Below are positions 1-10,317 of a stretch of 64,000 nt of DNA, piece by piece (the stretch's first letter is position 1; every line of letters begins with the position of its first letter). A program made the position numbers and the translations under genes. Where the stretch lies: positions 1,674,001-1,738,000 of the forward strand of contig CP091735.1 of NCBI GenBank assembly GCA_022010015.1, read 5' to 3'. The notes under the pieces were generated by a model. It made no database searches. It was not told the origin of the DNA and saw nothing but the letters and a program-made list of their open reading frames with translations. This DNA comes from Clostridium sp. GTDB lineage: Bacteria > Bacillota_I > Bacilli_A > Acholeplasmatales > Anaeroplasmataceae.

Positions 1-22
1 TTGTTTTAAGTATCAAAATCAT
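1..22 (-). CDS. possible start of a phoH-like gene (cut by window edge)
   Basis: An ATG reading MILILKT runs off the left edge and is preceded by a purine-rich AAAGGA site. It lies just downstream of yqfD, where phoH follows in Bacillus and many Clostridia. Only seven codons are visible, so the identity rests on gene order alone. Confidence 0.25.
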
Positions 23-56
23 CAATCCTTTATTCTGTTTTTTTAAAAAAATGAGG

Positions 57-1158
57 TTATTGATTCATACTTTTTTTAGCTAATAGTTGAATATAATATT
101 TTTTTCATCATCTTCACTAAATCCTACAACCTTTAAATCAACAATTTTTTTCGTCTGTCAATTTTTTTATTCGCTTCAAAATTAGCCAAGATTGTACTTT
201 TTGCATATTCAATAGCTTCATCTATATTATATGCTTTCATTATATCATATTTTTTTCATATTCTTCAATTTCTTTTTACCTTCATAACGTCAAACAAGTT
301 AAAAAAACTGTTTTTTTGATTTTTGAATCGTATTTTTGTAAACAAATTCTTATAATTAAACTTATAGTCTAAAGAAAAATAAATCTAATTCATAATATTT
401 TTTTCCCTTTTTACCAGTTAATATTTCATTATTGCTTTGCTTTTTTTAATTTCCATTTGGTAATTCTCATAGGTGTAGCCTAATATTTTAGCCTTAGCAG
501 CAACTGCCTCATTAGAGTTAGAGGAAATAATACCACTAACAAGAATATCTCCCTTCTTAACGTATTGATTAATATGAATATTTCCACTACCATTATAAAT
601 AACATATGAATCAACTATTGCATCCTTGCTAGCAATAATATTTCCTGGTGTATCTACAACCTCTTTTGGATAATTATCATCATATTCATAAATATTAACA
701 CTTATTTTTACTGGCTTTTTTTGATTACATTAATCCAAGGATACATAGGATATTCTTCTCTTAATTCCTTAGAAAAAGGCATCATAATTTATATTTATAA
801 AATCAAAACAAAATAATCGCTTTGAATTATTATAAATTCTTTTTTTGTTATTTCTTCATTTAAAAGGTGTTTCAATATTATAATTAATAACACTAAAACG
901 AAAGCTATTTACATAAATGATTCCTAAAAAAATATATAAAAAGTGAAACAACAATTGAAATTAAATGTCCTTTCTTAATCTTCTTTTCTTTCCCTATAAC
1001 CTCTATTTCATAACGACTTCTTTTTTTAAAGAATCTAATGTTTTTAGCATCAGTTTCAAATAACACATATGAATCATTACTAGTTATATTATTAGCCTTA
1101 AGTTCAAGACTTGAATTGTAAAAAAATCCTGCTTCTTCATTTTAATCTTAATTTTCAT
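57..1158 (-). CDS. yqfD: stage IV sporulation protein YqfD (broken frame)
   Basis: YqfD is a membrane protein of the mother cell or forespore envelope made during sporulation. Pieced across several A/T runs, the protein shows a basic N-terminal stretch ending RSRYEIEVIGKE, one membrane segment (LISIVVSLFIYFFLGIIYVN), then an outer domain. The family landmarks are YPWINV, PGNIIASKDAIV and VKKGDILVSG, with a conserved-type tail EILTGKKGKKYY. At least five frame breaks fall at seven-base A or T runs and one at a five-base T run. The ATG overlaps the stop of yqfC, and a likely phoH start follows. The family call is firm; exact length (about 360 residues) is not. Confidence 0.75.
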
Positions 1159-1433
1159 ATTTTTCCTATCTCCATTTTTAATTGTTCCTTTAATCCATAA
1201 AACATATCCATCAATTTTTAATAATTTTTTTAAATCATTACCCTCAACAATTATTCCCAAAGTTTTTTTATCATTTCCCTATCTAAATAAATTACTTTTT
1301 TTATAATTTTTCAATTTCTAGAATTTGTCCATCATATGTAAATTTCATTAGCTCACCACTAAATTTATATTAAATGAAGGTGAAAAAAATATTCCCTAAA
1401 TCTGTAATATTATTCTTCTTTAGCTTATTTATA
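1155..1433 (-). CDS. yqfC: sporulation protein YqfC-like (broken frame)
   Basis: A short gene sits directly upstream of yqfD, where yqfC belongs. The readable C-terminal half, with EGNDLKKLLKIDGYVLWIKG, has the repeated short beta-strand pattern of the YqfC/YabP family that ends in a hydrophobic KG.I segment. The stop TGA overlaps the yqfD ATG if one five-base A run is read as four. AAGGAG at about 1435 is a good ribosome site, but no clear ATG follows it, so the start is unsure. YqfC is thought to act with YqfD in spore envelope assembly. Identification is by position and weak sequence resemblance. Confidence 0.5.
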
Positions 1434-1446
1434 ATCTCCTTATAAA

Positions 1447-1482
1447 TAAAAAAATTAGTAATATGCTATGCATACTACTAAT
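1447..1482 (-). terminator. rho-independent terminator after ftsZ
   Basis: ATTAGTA and TACTAAT arms (with inner TATGC/GCATA pairing) form a hairpin followed on the minus strand by seven T. It overlaps the ftsZ stop codon, separating ftsZ from yqfC. Confidence 0.8.
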
Positions 1483-2676
1483 TTCTTTTTGTAAGCCAAG
1501 ATGGTAAGGCCTTTTTAGGCTTAGCATCTATCTTATTTTGTTTTTCTTCTTTAGCCTTTTGCTTTTCCTGTTTACGCATTTCTTTAGGTGATAATGTAGG
1601 CTCACTCTTTACAACTGGCTCCTCTAAAGTAGCATCATTCTCACTAATAGGCTTGTCAGAAATCATTTTAAATATTTCCTTAGAGAAATCATCAATTCCT
1701 CTTTCCTTTGCCTTTTAATTCATAGCCTGTAGCTATAACTGTAACAATTATTTCATCGCCTAAATCATTATTAATAGCTGTACCAAAAAAATGACGTTTA
1801 GATTACCCTCACAATTATTTCTAATTTCTGCTAAAGCATTTGAGGTTTCAGTTAAAGCTAAATTTTCAGATGCAGTTATATTAACAATAGCATCAGTTGC
1901 GCCATCAAGGCTAACCTCTAACAATGGAGAATGAATTGCTTTTCTTGCAGCTTCAATAGCTCTGTTGGGACCTTTAGCAACACCAATTCCCATTAATGCA
2001 GTACCTTTATTTTCCATTACTGTACGCACATCGGCAAAATCGACATTTATTGCCCCTGTAAAAGCAATTATCTCAGCAATTCCTTGAACACCTTGTCTCA
2101 AAACATTATCAGCTTCTCTAAAGGCTTGAACCATTGGCGTACCAGGATCAACAATTTCCATTAATCTTTCATTAGGAATAACGATTAATGTATCAACATA
2201 TGGCTTTAAATTTTCAAGTCCCTTAATAGCGTTAGCCATTCTTTCAGGTCCTTCAAATAAAAATGGCTTAGTAACAACTCCAACTGTTAAGCAGCCACAT
2301 TCTTTAGCAATTCTTGCCACAACAGGTGCTGCACCTGTTCCTGTTCCACCACCCATTCCACAAGTAATAAAAACCATATCAGCATCTGAACAAATTTCTC
2401 TTATAGCATCTTCACTTTCAAGGGCAGCATTTCTACCGACCTCAGGTCTTGCACCAGCTCCAAGCCCTCTTGTAAGCATTCTACCAATTAAAACTCTATA
2501 ATCAGCCCTTGAAGCCTTTAGGTCTTGAGCATCAGTATTCATTGCAACAAATTCTACGCCCTTTACATCATTTTCTATCATTCTATCAACGGCATTATTT
2601 CCACCACCGCCAATACCAATTACACGAATAGTAGGCTTATGTGCATCTAATTGATCCAATTCATCAAAAAAATCAT
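1478..2676 (-). CDS. ftsZ: cell division protein FtsZ
   Basis: FtsZ is the GTP-binding tubulin homologue that forms the division ring. The N-terminal part carries GIGGGGNNAVDRM, the tubulin signature GGGTGTGAAPVV and TKPFLFEG. The frame breaks at a T7 run near 1786, where eight T give VIFFGTAIN, and again near 1715 in a run of four A. The last 60 residues form a charged linker ending in PSWLTKRN, which matches the conserved C-terminal peptide that binds FtsA/SepF/ZapA. The true start is the ATG at 2676 behind GGGGAGG, reading MIFFDELDQ if the T7 run is eight; the first later ATG would lose about seven residues. FtsA is not next to it. Length about 395 residues is normal. Confidence 0.93.
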
Positions 2677-2760
2677 TGGTAAAACCTCCCCATAATGTAG
2701 AATCAATCTCTTTATATTTTTACCTTACTTTTTCGGTATTTTTTTCAATATTAAACATAA

Positions 2761-3600
2761 TTATTCTATTATAGAAATTTCCTCTTCTAGCTTAATACCA
2801 AATTTATCCATAGCTTTTTTTCCTTTGCTATTCTTATAAGTTTATATGCATCCTTAAATTTAGCATCTCCTAAATTTATTATTATATTTGCATGCTTATT
2901 AGAAAACGCGGCATCATTAACCTGATATCCCCTTAAATTTAACTCTGAAATTACTCGCCAAGCCTTTATAAGCTGATTATTTTTTTAAAGACTGAGCCAA
3001 GTGACAAATTATTTGGTAGCTTTTTTTCTTCTAATTTCTAGGTTTTGATTTATTTTTCTCCTTAATATTTGTTCCTGGAATTTTTTTAAACGCCGCACCT
3101 ATTATAATTCCTTCAATATCTTTAAAAAAATACTATAGCGGTAAGAAAATAAAAAGATTATCGTTATAAAATCTTGTTATTTTACCTGCCTTATTTAAAA
3201 AAATCTACATATAAAATAAAATCACCAATATTTTTTTCAAAGGCACCAGCATTATTAAAAAAATAGCGCCTCCAATGAGTCCTGGAATCCCAGCTAAGAA
3301 GCTATAATCAAATCCCTTTTGACTTATATCTAACACAAAATTTGTTGTCGGATAAAAGGCACTAGTATAAATACAATTACTTAAAATTTGATAATTATAT
3401 TTCATTTTTAGTTAGTTTTTATAATTTTTGCCATTGTATTCCTCATTAATCAAAAGTATTACTTCCTCCACCAATTAAAGCATACTTAGTCATATTTTTT
3501 TATTATATTCTAAAAAAATATGTTTAAAAGTTCTTGATAATTAGTAGGATAAATAACATTAAAATTACCTTTATTCCCAAAAAGTTGTTATACTATTCAT
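2761..3600 (-). CDS. murB: UDP-N-acetylenolpyruvoylglucosamine reductase MurB
   Basis: MurB reduces UDP-GlcNAc-enolpyruvate to UDP-MurNAc in cytoplasmic peptidoglycan synthesis, using FAD and NADPH. Readable pieces in order are LIGGGSNTL (FAD-binding loop), LAGIPGLIGGAI, GSVFKN, and a C-terminal FSNKHANIIINLGDAKFKDA with the catalytic-region SNKHAN. At least five frame breaks occur, each at a seven-base A/T run or a five-base run. The start ATG overlaps the murG stop by a few bases and has GGGAG upstream, so murG and murB are translationally coupled. Length about 275-280 residues fits the family. Confidence 0.85.
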
Positions 3601-4545
3601 TCAAAGCTCCCTTAATTAATCTTGAAATTTTATAAGCACTATCATTAATTATTAATGATTCATCATAGCTATTGACAATATTACTTAGTTTTTAAAAAGC
3701 TTATTAATGCTAAAGTCCTCCTCTAAAATATAATTTGCTAAATTATTATCGCTTAAATATTTAGCATTTTTTTAATTTGATGATTTCTTTTTAGTTTTTT
3801 TGATGAGGGAATAAATATCGCCTTCTTTTTTTCATCCCTAAAATTTCACAAATACTTCCCCCACCAGCACGTGATATTACTAGGCTTGAACTATAAATTA
3901 GTGAAGGTAAGTCATCAATATATTTATAATAAGTTATTTTAGGATTGTTTACTTCATAATTTTTTTAGAAACAAAAAAACAATTTCTTCATTTTTCTTTT
4001 TACTACAGCAAGCTTTTTCGGCAACCTCTCTCATAAATTTAGAACCAAGAGAACCACCAAGAATCAATATTCTTTTTTTATTAGTTTTTATATTTGAATT
4101 TATCAATCTTTCTTTCTACTGTTGGGTTAAATGTATAAAGATAGTTTTTTTACGCATTTTTTTATATTTAAAGGCTAAGCATACATACAAAGCCTTATTT
4201 CTAAACAATAAATTAGTAATCCCCATAACAACATTTTTCTTCCAATAATATATATTCTTTTTTTACGACTTCTACAGGCTAAGAGGGTAGGTATAGAAAC
4301 AAAGCCTCCTGTACTTACAACAAAAATCAAAATCAATTTTTCTTTATTTTTTTGTATTCCTTTTAAATAATCATTAACATTATTTAAATTAATCCCTAAG
4401 AAATTAATGTTATTTTTTGCATATTTCTTCTTCAATATTGTCTTTTAGACCTACATATAAAACTTCATCTTTATCGAAGTATTTAATAATTTCCCTTAAA
4501 GGATAAACGTGTCCAGCTGTTTTTGCCACCTGTAAATATTATCAT
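3593..4545 (-). CDS. murG: UDP-GlcNAc:lipid I GlcNAc transferase MurG
   Basis: MurG adds GlcNAc to lipid I at the inner membrane face to make lipid II. The start MIIFTGGKTAGHVYPL (one A run read as four) is the glycine loop, although the usual GGGTGGH appears as GGKTAGH. Later pieces include STGGFVSIPTL, GGSLGSKFM, and the UDP-GlcNAc pocket ISRAGGGSICEIL. Many homopolymer breaks split the frame. It forms a tight unit with murB downstream, ahead of ftsZ. About 315-320 residues is slightly short for the family (about 350), within the uncertainty of the repairs. Confidence 0.85.
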
Positions 4546-4592
4546 GTTCTAATCACCAATCAAAATATATGTACTAGGAATTAAAATAATTA

Positions 4593-4617
4593 CAAAAAGC
4601 CAAGATCAATTCTTGGC
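4593..4617 (-). terminator. rho-independent terminator
   Basis: GCCAAGA and TCTTGGC pair around a five-base loop and are followed by five T on the minus strand. It ends the membrane-protein gene before murG. Confidence 0.75.
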
Positions 4618-4624
4618 ATTCAAA

Positions 4625-5115
4625 CTAAACAAGCATACTAATTATAAGAGTTATATAAGATAAAATAGATGCAACAAAAAGAAATCATTGCCGCTAAATT
4701 CCATTTTTTTCAAATGGTGAATTACATCTAAATTGTTCTTTCTAACATTTTGGTAATCAAATAAAACATTTAATAAGTATTGTTCAACATCCTCATTACA
4801 TTTTTAAATAGGTTTCAGAATTGATTCTTTGTAATTTTTTTATGTAATAGTCCAAGCATAATAAATACAATTGAAACAATCATTGCTAAAAAAAGACAAC
4901 GCTAATAAGTGTAATTTGCAAAAATATATTTAATCTTATTAGTGTCTAATCTTATTTGTAAATCTAATATATTTAAGGATGCTATTAATAAAAATATATT
5001 CAAAACTAAATTAATAGCTAGACCAAATTCATATTTTGTTACATCCCTTGAGGCTTGCTTAATATCGCTTTTAGCTAAATCCAAAGCTTCTTTTTAGGTT
5101 TTCTAGTCGTTCCAT
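4625..5115 (-). CDS. small three-helix membrane protein of unknown function
   Basis: Not recognised. With two five-base runs read as four and two longer runs repaired, the gene gives about 160 residues. It has an amphipathic N-terminal helix (MERLENLKEALDLAKSDIKQ), two close membrane segments, a polar helix with NEDVEQYLLNVLFDYQNVRK, and a third membrane segment, SILSYITLIISMLV, at the very C-terminus. This two-plus-one topology with a cytosolic helix is reminiscent of small effector membrane proteins such as Pycsar-type or SLATT proteins, but no signature was found. A ribosome site (GGAGAA) precedes the ATG. It is flanked by terminators on both sides and so is a single-gene unit. Confidence 0.6.
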
Positions 5116-5219
5116 AATTATTCTCCTTGAAAAATAAACTTACTTGTTTTTTTATCATCTAAGACAATTATATCATTTATTATTATTGTTTTTAAAGAGA
5201 TTAATTCGAAAATAAAGAT

Positions 5220-5247
5220 AAAAAAAGGACAAAATTGTCCTTTTTTT
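5220..5247. terminator. bidirectional terminator
   Basis: A7-GGACAA-AT-TTGTCC-T7 is a near-perfect palindrome just after the M28 peptidase stop and upstream of the membrane-protein gene. Confidence 0.85.
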
Positions 5248-5254
5248 ATCCTTA

Positions 5255-6514
5255 TTAGTTTTCTTTATTTCTACCTAAATACTTGTCTAATTCCTTTTTT
5301 TCATATTATCAGGCATAGTCTTAGGAATAGGTAAAAATCACACTATTTGCCATCTTTGTAGCAAATGCTTCAATAAATCCACAGGTTTTTATAATAATTA
5401 TCCTCATCAAGGAAATCAATTACATCTAATCTTGAATGAATCCTTGCTCCACCCATAGGTGAAATTCTAGCAAAGGAAATTGCTGGAACGCATTTATCAG
5501 CAAATGGCGTTGAATCAGATGAATAAACACCTTGCTTAGCTCTAATAGCAAAGCCAATCTCTTTACCTAGGGCATTAACGATTTCAACTCCACTATTTTC
5601 AGTTGTACAGCAAGCAATATCATATCCTAAAACAACACCAGTCATATCAACATTAATGTTTAGGACATAATCCTTTAATTCTGCTTCATGAGTTTTAACA
5701 TAGGCCTTTGAGCCTAAAAGCCCCATTTCCTCACTTCCGCACCAAATAAATTTAAGAGTACGACTTGGCTTATGATCCATAAAATAATTAAAAAGCTCTA
5801 AAATTGTTGTGCTACCGGTTCCATTGTCATATGCACCAGTTGAAAATCTTACAGAATCATAATGAGCTGTAAAGGCAATAACCTCATTTTTCTTATCAGT
5901 TCCTTCAATAGTAGCAATAACATTATGACTTTCTGATTGTAGCTCTTGCTCAATAAGAGTTAATCTAACCTTTGTTGGATTTGTTAAAACAAGCTTATGA
6001 GCATCCAAAATACGCATTGTTACACCAGGAATTTTACCATTACAATAATGGCGCTCTCTTAATTTTTCTTTCCTCTAAATCAGTATTATTAGGATCATCA
6101 TAAATAGTTCCTGACATACTTACAAAGCCAGCTACCTTTTTTTCAACTAGTTTTTTATATAAGTCATAGCCCATTCCCCCATTAATTAGAACAATTTTGC
6201 CCTCTACATCTAACAAATTAATATCAGAGCCATCCTCAATATATTTAAAATCAGCAATTATTCCTTCCTTAGGCGTACTTCCACTCATTCCATAGCCAGT
6301 TACAACATATTCCTTATATTCAGGCTCTAGTACCTCAAATCTAGCAACCTCAATAAGTGGAGTATCTACTAAAAATCCTTCCATAGTAGGAACAATTCCG
6401 CGTTTCTTTACTTCTTCAATTATTTGATTGGCACAATTTAATTCTTTTTTTGTACCACCAGTTCTCTCATAGCTAATTTTTTTCTTAAAAAAATTCAAAT
6501 GTATTATAGTTCAT
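5255..6514 (-). CDS. M28-family zinc aminopeptidase with PA domain
   Basis: The protein is a cytosolic (no signal peptide) zinc exopeptidase. Residues about 1-150 include a PA-type insert region (GYGMSGSTPKEGII, GKIVLINGGMGYDLYKKLVE). The M28 catalytic domain follows with zinc and catalytic residues in FTAHYDS, GAYDNGTG, GSEEMGLLGS, NVDMTG and RIHSRLD. The start is MNYNTFEFFKKK behind GGAGGTT. The frame reads through only if the T7 run at about 6488-6494 is six, one of the clearest proofs that six-base runs are written as seven. A second break lies near 6030. Stop is followed by a strong terminator. Substrate is unknown. Confidence 0.88.
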
Positions 6515-6574
6515 AATATAACCTCCATAACCCTATTATAGCGCAAATAAAAAAATTATCGCAAATAATATGCT

Positions 6575-6956
6575 CTATAAAATTGTAACATCAATTATAT
6601 CATCAAATTTTTAATTTTAGATTTATCCTTAAATATTAATAGCTGATTAATATCATCAATTTCTTTCAAGAAATCCTCTTTTTCTTCATAATGAAATTCT
6701 TCATTATAAAAAGACAATTTGACATTTTTCTAGTTAAATTAGTCTTTAAATAATTTAAATTAGCTCTAATTTCTTCTTCCTTGTCAAAAGCTAAATATCT
6801 TCTTTTTATCACTATGCTTTTGCGCATTATTAATCTTTTTTTCTGCAAAGCCGCTTAAGGCAGCAAATGGTGAAAATTGTGCTGCTCGCGCTGAAATAGG
6901 CATTCTTTTGTGAAAAAAATAAATTTATGCTTAATATTAATAATATCATTATTCAT
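6575..6956 (-). CDS. YolD-like small protein, partner of Y-family polymerase
   Basis: The signature MPISARAAQFSPFAALSGF near the N-terminus is typical of small proteins encoded beside UvrX/UmuC-like polymerases in Gram-positive bacteria (YolD-like group). The C-terminal half is charged and helical (NLNYLKTNLTRK, EEKEDFLKEIDD). The ATG overlaps the polymerase stop (ATGA). About 120 residues after repairing breaks at A/T runs. These proteins are usually in SOS-induced units; their exact role is unsettled. No LexA box was identified here. Confidence 0.7.
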
Positions 6957-8448
6957 GCTTTATGGCCTCCAATTTGACTATTCCTTTCAATAGTTGTTGC
7001 CCCATCCTCTAAATCAATTCCTCTAATAACCGCATTTTTTTGCCATATTTTTTTCTTTAAGGCATTAATAGTGTGCTGTTTAGCTTCTTCCTTTTCGTTT
7101 TGTCTATCTAGCTTTTTCTTGTTCTTCACTGCTCGTAAATAAATCAAGCTGTCTATATTCCTTTGGCATACATTCCTTACTTATAACATTAGCACTTATA
7201 TTTAATCTTCTAATATATAATTTTTTTGTCTACTACACTATTGAAGGTATCAACAAAAGCCTTAGAAATTGTTTTTACTAAGTTCTGTATATTCACTAAG
7301 TCTAATACTTTTTATGAATGCCCTTTGGAACATTTATTCCATATCTATCAACTTCTATTTCACCATCAAAATTCTTAGAAATTATCTCATCTGTCAAATT
7401 GCTAGCATCATAGCCAATGCTTAAAAAAATAAATTCTTGGTTACTAATTTTTTTAGTCAATTCAAGAGCTAAATCATTTGCCATTTCCTTTAAAACAATC
7501 AAGCTTTTTATCATAGCCATAATTACAATGTAAAACCTGCCCCATTCCAAGACTATTATTTTGTGGACGATACCTCTTAATATCCTCCATTGTTGCAAGT
7601 TCAACACCAAAGGCATGGTCTATTAAAAGCTCAGCATTTACACCAAACACACTAAAAAGCTTATCCTCACCATCCTTAGTTAAGGAATATGTAGCAATAT
7701 CCTTCATTGTATATAACCCCATATTATTAAGCCTTTTAGCATAACCTCCACCAATTCTCCAAAAATCAGTTAAAGGCTGGTGCTCCCAAAGCAGCCTCTT
7801 ATAAAGCATTTCATCTAAAAAAAGCAATTTTATCTTTTTCTATATGTTTTTGCTACAATATCCATAGCTACCTTAGCTAAATAAAGATTTGTACCAATTC
7901 CTGCTGTAGCCGTAATATTAAATGCTTCTTTAATATCTTGCATAATTCTTTTTAACTATTTCTACTGGACCTACCTGATACATTTTTAAAATAATTAGAA
8001 TAATCAATGAATACCTCATCAATTGAATATACTAAAATATCCTCAGGAGCAAAAATATTTTTAAATATATTTTGTAAATATAAGTACTTATTTCTAAATA
8101 TTTAGCCATTTGCGGAGTAGCAATCACAAAGTCAATAGCTAGTTTATTATTAGCATTAAGTTCATCTAAATAAATTGATTTTTTTCCAACAATGGTTGAT
8201 ATTTATTTTTTAAAACGCTCATAATTTAATTTGTTAATGATTTGCTTAACCTCAAAAAAAGCCTTGCCCTACTTGGAACCCCAAATTTTTTTATTGCGGG
8301 GGTAGCTGCAAGACAAATCGTTTTGTTAGTTCTACTTTCATCAGCAACAACTAAATTAGAATTTAAAGGATCAAGCTTACGATAAACGCATTCAACGGCA
8401 GCGTAAAATGATTTTAAATCAATGCAAATATAAATTTTTCTTCATCAT
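6953..8448 (-). CDS. Y-family DNA polymerase (UvrX/DinB/UmuC-like)
   Basis: An error-prone translesion polymerase. After repair the start is MMKKIYICIDLKSFYAAVEC, the first catalytic motif (D and FYA). It is followed by LVVADESRTNKTICLA, the second acidic pair in VYSIDEVFIDYS, ATAGIGTNLYLAKVAMDI, then WRIGGGYAKRLNNMGLYT (helix-hairpin-helix thumb), and a little-finger domain. The C-terminus is a charged tail with an EEAKQ stretch and ends IGGHKA. AGGAGT precedes the start. At least six homopolymer breaks. It overlaps the YolD-like gene by four bases, the usual pairing for UvrX-type polymerases, which favours that subgroup over DinB. Confidence 0.88.
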
Positions 8449-8510
8449 TTTTTTACTCCTTACGTCTAAATTATAGCATTTATTTTTGACATCATTTATG
8501 TCAAATAAAG

Positions 8511-8534
8511 AAAAAAAGAGTAGAATTTCTACTC
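8511..8534 (-). terminator. rho-independent terminator
   Basis: GAGTAGAA/TTCTACTC hairpin followed by seven T on the minus strand, overlapping the stop of the anchored-protein gene. Confidence 0.8.
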
Positions 8535-9399
8535 CTTAACATACAACTGAAAAAAATAATTTTTTTCATCTTCGTTTATAAATTTAAAATCCTTAGCACC
8601 ATAAGCCTTTTAATGAGTAAGCAAAACCCTGATTATTCTCATCACCAACAAGAGATTGCATAACAATTTTTTTGCAATTAATAAATTAAAATTATCAGAG
8701 CTGCCAAAACTAAATAACAAATTAAGAATATTCAATAATTCCTTTGTTTCAGAATCATTTAAATTATTAAGCTTAAATTCAATAGGAGCTAATTCATAAG
8801 CAAAGCTATTAGCAGTTTTCGTAACGCTAAATGTAGATGAAACATATAAATCATCAGGTATATATTTCTTTAAATATTTTTAATAAGCTAGGTAAGCTAT
8901 TCTTTACATCTTTAATATCAAGCTTAAAGACAATATTTATATTTGCATTACCATTATTAACATTAGAAATTTCCATTTGTTTAATTTCAATAGGAATATC
9001 CTTAGAAGCAATTGTTATTTTTCCATTTGCTTCCTCTTTAATAGTTTCATCAGCTAGACAAGCAATCTCACGATCAGTAAGCTTAATAATGGTTTTCATT
9101 TTTTTGAATTGAGCTTAGATAAGTCAAGCTTCAAGCCATCGGCCTTGGTATAGCTTAAGGTATCATTAAATGATAAATTAATCTTATCCTTAATATTTAC
9201 TTTATCCTCACTTGTATAAGCATTAGGACAAAGTTTTTCCTCATCTACCTTTGTATTAAGCTTCTTTAGCTCAGCAGGAGCATTGAATAAATCAATATTG
9301 TAGGTTTTACGGACATAAACATATGATCCCACTGCTGCTACACCTAAAATTGCAACTAACGTAATAATAAAAATTAACAATCTTTTTAATCAACTTCAT
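8529..9399 (-). CDS. membrane-anchored protein of unknown function
   Basis: Not recognised. The N-terminus MKLIKRLLIFIITLVAILGV (one five-base A run read as four) is a signal anchor. The rest looks extracytoplasmic: FNAPAELKKLNTKVDEEKL, then KLTDREIACLADETIKEE, a NVNNGNANINIVFKLDI beta segment, and a C-terminal SDNFNLLIAKKIVMQS region. It resembles, in pattern only, the ubiquitous YceG-neighbour or DUF-type lipoprotein-like proteins with a GKITIASKDIPIEI stretch. About 285 residues with two or three frame breaks. It follows the pectinesterase-like gene by some 25 bases and may be the last gene of the pot operon. Confidence 0.6.
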
Positions 9400-9424
9400 A
9401 TTCTAACACCTCACAACTATATTT

Positions 9425-10317
9425 TTACCATTTTTTTAAATTTATAATACTATTTTTTTCATATCCAATAATTTTTTTACAATAATTTAAGATTTCTTCA
9501 AAATTTTTTTGTATTTAAAAATCATTTTATCATTTAAAAAGGTATTATAAAATGATAAAAACATAATCATCCTTATCGTTATCATGCATTCTAATTAAGC
9601 TAGGATTGAAATCACCAAGAATTTCACATTCCACAAGCGCAAGCCTTGGTAAAACCTCCATTAAAGCTTTGTCCGGATACCAACGTCTACCAAGATAAGC
9701 TGTTTTTCTTAGAAATAAATTTAGAATTTTTTAAAAACTAAACCAAATTGATTACAAATATAGGTATCTGGAGCTGTAAAATAAAGATTTTTTTATAGTC
9801 CTTTGCCTCAATTAAACAATTATAAAACAATGCATCAGCACTACCAAAAAAATAAAATCAACATCACCAGTTATATAAGAATCAATAATTAAATTATTTT
9901 TTTACCGTAATCTAAATATATAGTATCCTGATTAGAAATGAATTTACAATTTAAAAGAATAATATTGTTTGCTTCACTTTTTAAAGGCAACAGCCTGATT
10001 TTTTTAGCACTTATATTTCTAATATGGGAATTTATAAAGCTAATGCCTTTTGCCATAAAACTATCAGCATTTCTTGTTAAAAAGAAATGAAGCACTACCT
10101 GTTGTACCTACCATTTTATCATCTCTTATGTCACTATGACATAGATTATAAGAAATTCTAGTATTATCGCCAATAAGGGTTATATTTTTTTGTATCAATA
10201 ATAATTTTTTTCATTATAAATATAATTTTTTTCTTAAGATATACAATATCAAATGGCTTTAATAGCTCGATGATTTCCTTTTAGAGGCTTATCTAATTTA
10301 TTTAAGTTATAAATCAT
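9425..10317 (-). CDS. pectinesterase-like (CE8 fold) protein, no signal peptide
   Basis: Pectin methylesterases cut methyl esters from homogalacturonan in a right-handed beta-helix. The repaired protein carries the landmarks in order: NITLIGDNTRISY, GTTGSASFL, SNQDTIYLD (the QDT motif), YITGDVDFIFGSADALFYNC (catalytic-Asp motif DFIFG), NQFGLVFKNSKF and TAYLGRRWYP (the LGRPW motif). The start ATG overlaps the potD stop (ATGA), so it is co-transcribed with a polyamine transporter. No signal peptide is visible, and about 295 residues is compact. It could be an intracellular esterase on imported oligosaccharide, or a beta-helix protein with changed role. Several homopolymer breaks. Confidence 0.75.

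Noticed and set aside
6040..6498. Separate small protein upstream of the M28 peptidase
   Set aside because: It is the N-terminal half of the same peptidase, split by one run-length break; the joined protein has the family layout.
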